Below, piece after piece: positions 63,301 to 64,000 of a stretch of 64,000 bases of DNA; the stretch's first letter is position 1, and every line of letters begins with the position of its first letter. The notes beneath the pieces were generated by a model. It did not search any database and had not been told where the DNA came from. It saw only the letters and a list, made by a program, of their open reading frames with translations. The translations under genes were made by a program, and so were the position numbers. The stretch spans positions 62,001-126,000 of the forward strand of contig JAHBXG010000006.1 in the NCBI GenBank assembly GCA_019636565.1. The letters run 5' to 3'. This DNA is from Phycisphaeraceae bacterium. Its GTDB lineage: Bacteria; Planctomycetota; Phycisphaerae; Phycisphaerales; UBA1924.

Positions 63301-63444
63301 GATGATGATCGCGCTGGATTCGAGGCGCGGATACTGCCGAACCGGCAAATTGAAGATTGCCTTCCAGCCGAGCCCCAGGATGATCAAATTGATCACTAGA
63401 GCCAGCACCGGCTTCTTGATAAAAATGTCCGTGAACGATTTCAT
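60367..63444 (-). CDS. RND efflux permease, AcrB/MexF-type (HAE1)
   Basis: The 1,025-residue inner-membrane pump of a tripartite efflux system. It starts MKSFTDIFIKKPVLALVINL, has the first helix, porter domains with SAETVRGFVTTPIEKAVSAI, helix 4 with the proton-relay Asp pair in VGLVVDDAIVVVENVERH, and the second half repeat (GLVAKNGILIVEFANH; helix 10 region). Twelve membrane helices and two large periplasmic loops are visible. Upstream sits its membrane fusion protein. No outer-membrane TolC-type gene is seen in the window. Substrates cannot be told; drugs, solvents or fatty acids are usual for this group. Confidence 0.94.
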   Translation of the reverse strand: MKSFTDIFIKKPVLALVINLIILGLGWKAIFNLPVRQYPRLESSAIIINTAYIGASAETVRGFVTTPIEKAVSAIDGIDYIESSSTAGISTVTVRLRLNHSSNAALAEISARLNQVRSELPAAVESPVIDIQRTDKPYATFYISMTTKNMSLSQLNDYMARELQPELQSLPGVQRVGLEGPLPLAMRIWLDSDKLDALDITPGEVQAALVRNNFLATVGRTKGKEVQVDLMTDTDLRTADEFRQLIVRERDGTVVRLADVARVELGSEEATGRAGFNREPAIWFSVWPLPSANELDVAKVLKEKLAEMQPKLAPGVTMTLAYDGTYYMENAIKEIIHTLIETILIVGLVVFLFMGSLRTVLVPMVAMPISLVGACLAILAMGFSLNLLTILAIVLAVGLVVDDAIVVVENVERHVREGKTPMQAATLGARELFGPIVAMTITLATVYAPIGFQGGLTGMLFREFAFTLAAAVVISGIVAVTLSPIMSAWMVPSGAKEGRFQRFVNHQFDAIRRVYEKALGFVLQMRWAVVIAAVLITAAGYPLYALSRSELAPTEDEGIVFTIVQAAPDASLDYSLKYFDQVGEAFMGLKNKEFLFQVMQSPTFGFGGIKAVDWSKRDQSTTEMRNEVFPKLMAISGVRAIPALPPPLPGAGQFDVEMMVTSTQEAQDMEKYAGMLVGAAFGSGKFLYADSDLKVDLPQTKIIIDRDKVADIGLDLASVGRDLSVLLSGGYTNRFNHEGRSYKVIPQVEDSARTTPESVLNLKVRAGDGGQVSVSSFVKLETTAAPRTLTRFQQRNSFKVYGVVANGVTKAEALAALEAAAKNILPSGYALDYAGESRQIKTEGASLASTLGLAIGLIYLVLAAQFGSFRDPFIVLLGSVPLALTGALIFTFLGFTTINIYSQVGLITLVGLVAKNGILIVEFANHVQSTGASKYEAAVQAAATRLRPILMTSAATVFGHFPLVLVSGAGAEARNSIGIVLVTGMTISTVFTLFVVPCIYTLLAGSHKPVETEADGLPVPSLRMA

Positions 63445-63522
63445 TCGTGGCTCGAGTGATTGATTTGCGGAAGAGGAAGCCGATGACCGTGAGGCACTAT
63501 GGAGCACGCCGGGGCCGACTGG

Positions 63523-64000
63523 TTAGTGTTTCTCGCTGACTTCGGTGATATTGGCAGGGGTGGAAGCCGTTGAGGGCGCGCCCGGCGACGGCACCACGGC
63601 CACCATGGCGCCGTCCCGCAGTTTGAACGAGCCGCCGGAGACAATCTTGTCACCGGCATGGAGACCGCTCAATATCACGACTCGGTCTCCCAAATTCGCA
63701 CCGAGCTGAACCATTTGCTGGTGCACGGTCATCGGCGGGGGCCCCGGCATCGGAGGCGCTCCAGGGGGTAGGGGCGGCATCTTGCTCGGGTCCATCGGGG
63801 AGAGCACGTACACATGATCTCCGAACGCGGCGCGACGCACCGCAGTCGCGGGGACGACAATCGAATCGACCGGAGGCGCCACGGGAACCTCTACATCGAT
63901 AAACATGCCGGGCTTGAGCTTGTACCCGGGGTTGGGAACGCTCGAACGTACCCGGACGTTGCGGGTGACCGGATTCACGGTGGCATCGATCGAAACAACG
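63523..64000 (-). CDS. RND membrane fusion (periplasmic adaptor) protein, 3' part
   Basis: The last 152 or so residues of a HlyD/AcrA-type adaptor; the 5' part lies beyond the right end of the window. Visible is VNPVTRNVRVRSSVPNPGYK then LKPGMFIDVEVPV, the conserved beta-barrel strands of the adaptor family, VVPATAVRRAAFGDHVYVL, a Pro-rich insert of about 20 residues (PPLPPGAPPMPGPPP), and the membrane-proximal strands GDRVVILSGLHAGDKIVSGG. It would link the pump to the outer-membrane channel. It precedes the permease gene by 78 bases on the same strand. The Pro-rich insert is unusual in length. Confidence 0.88.
   Translation of the reverse strand, partial: VVSIDATVNPVTRNVRVRSSVPNPGYKLKPGMFIDVEVPVAPPVDSIVVPATAVRRAAFGDHVYVLSPMDPSKMPPLPPGAPPMPGPPPMTVHQQMVQLGANLGDRVVILSGLHAGDKIVSGGSFKLRDGAMVAVVPSPGAPSTASTPANITEVSEKH

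Overview
The window is GC-rich, gene-dense chromosomal DNA of a Gram-negative, flagellated bacterium. Three things point to the Planctomycetota, probably Phycisphaerae-like: paired membrane proteins carrying a CGYEL...CPECG zinc ribbon, a split flagellar cluster with many planctomycete-style accessory genes, and LpxI as the lipid A pyrophosphatase. This placement is inference; no rRNA or other marker is present. I saw no tRNA, rRNA, CRISPR array, insertion sequence or prophage.

Left part (1-19,900): the 3' end of a HEAT-repeat gene coupled to a small membrane protein; ispG with an alpha/beta hydrolase and a conserved protein of unknown function; a GNAT acetyltransferase; an MFS exporter; two tandem zinc-ribbon membrane proteins; a PilZ protein; obg; an lpxI-TlyA-like methyltransferase pair behind a good sigma-70 promoter; and a leftward run of S41 protease, LolA-like lipoprotein carrier, ECF sigma factor, zinc anti-sigma factor and a large hybrid sensor kinase.

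Flagellar block 1 (19,943-39,227, minus strand), in transcription order: a large TPR membrane protein, an FlgN-like chaperone, a sensor kinase, its sigma-54 activator, flgB, flgC, fliE, fliF, fliG, fliH, fliI, fliJ, a MotE-like coiled-coil protein, fliK, flgD, a flagellar operon protein, flgE, a diverged MotA-like gene and fliL. Sigma-54-type elements (GG-N10-GC with TTGC) stand in front of flgB, flgC, fliE and flgE. This fits control of rod, MS-ring and hook genes by the adjacent kinase/activator pair. The kinase gene carries a run of ten G.

Between the flagellar blocks lie a GH31 alpha-glucosidase and two tandem DUF4097-type beta-repeat envelope proteins. Flagellar block 2 (43,762-54,590, plus strand) holds fliN, fliO, fliP, fliQ, fliR, flhB, flhA, flhF, flhG, a small membrane protein and the sigma-28 gene fliA, closed by a strong intrinsic terminator. 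Recognisable fliM, motB, flagellin, flgK/L and the remaining rod and ring genes are not in the window, so the apparatus must be completed from other loci.

Right part (54,600-64,000): folK; a Tat-exported lipoprotein amidase; an 800-base stretch without a convincing gene; an OmpR-type response regulator and its kinase; an ethylene-receptor-like sensor without an output domain; a DUF1328-like small membrane protein; and an RND efflux permease with the 3' part of its membrane fusion partner running off the window.
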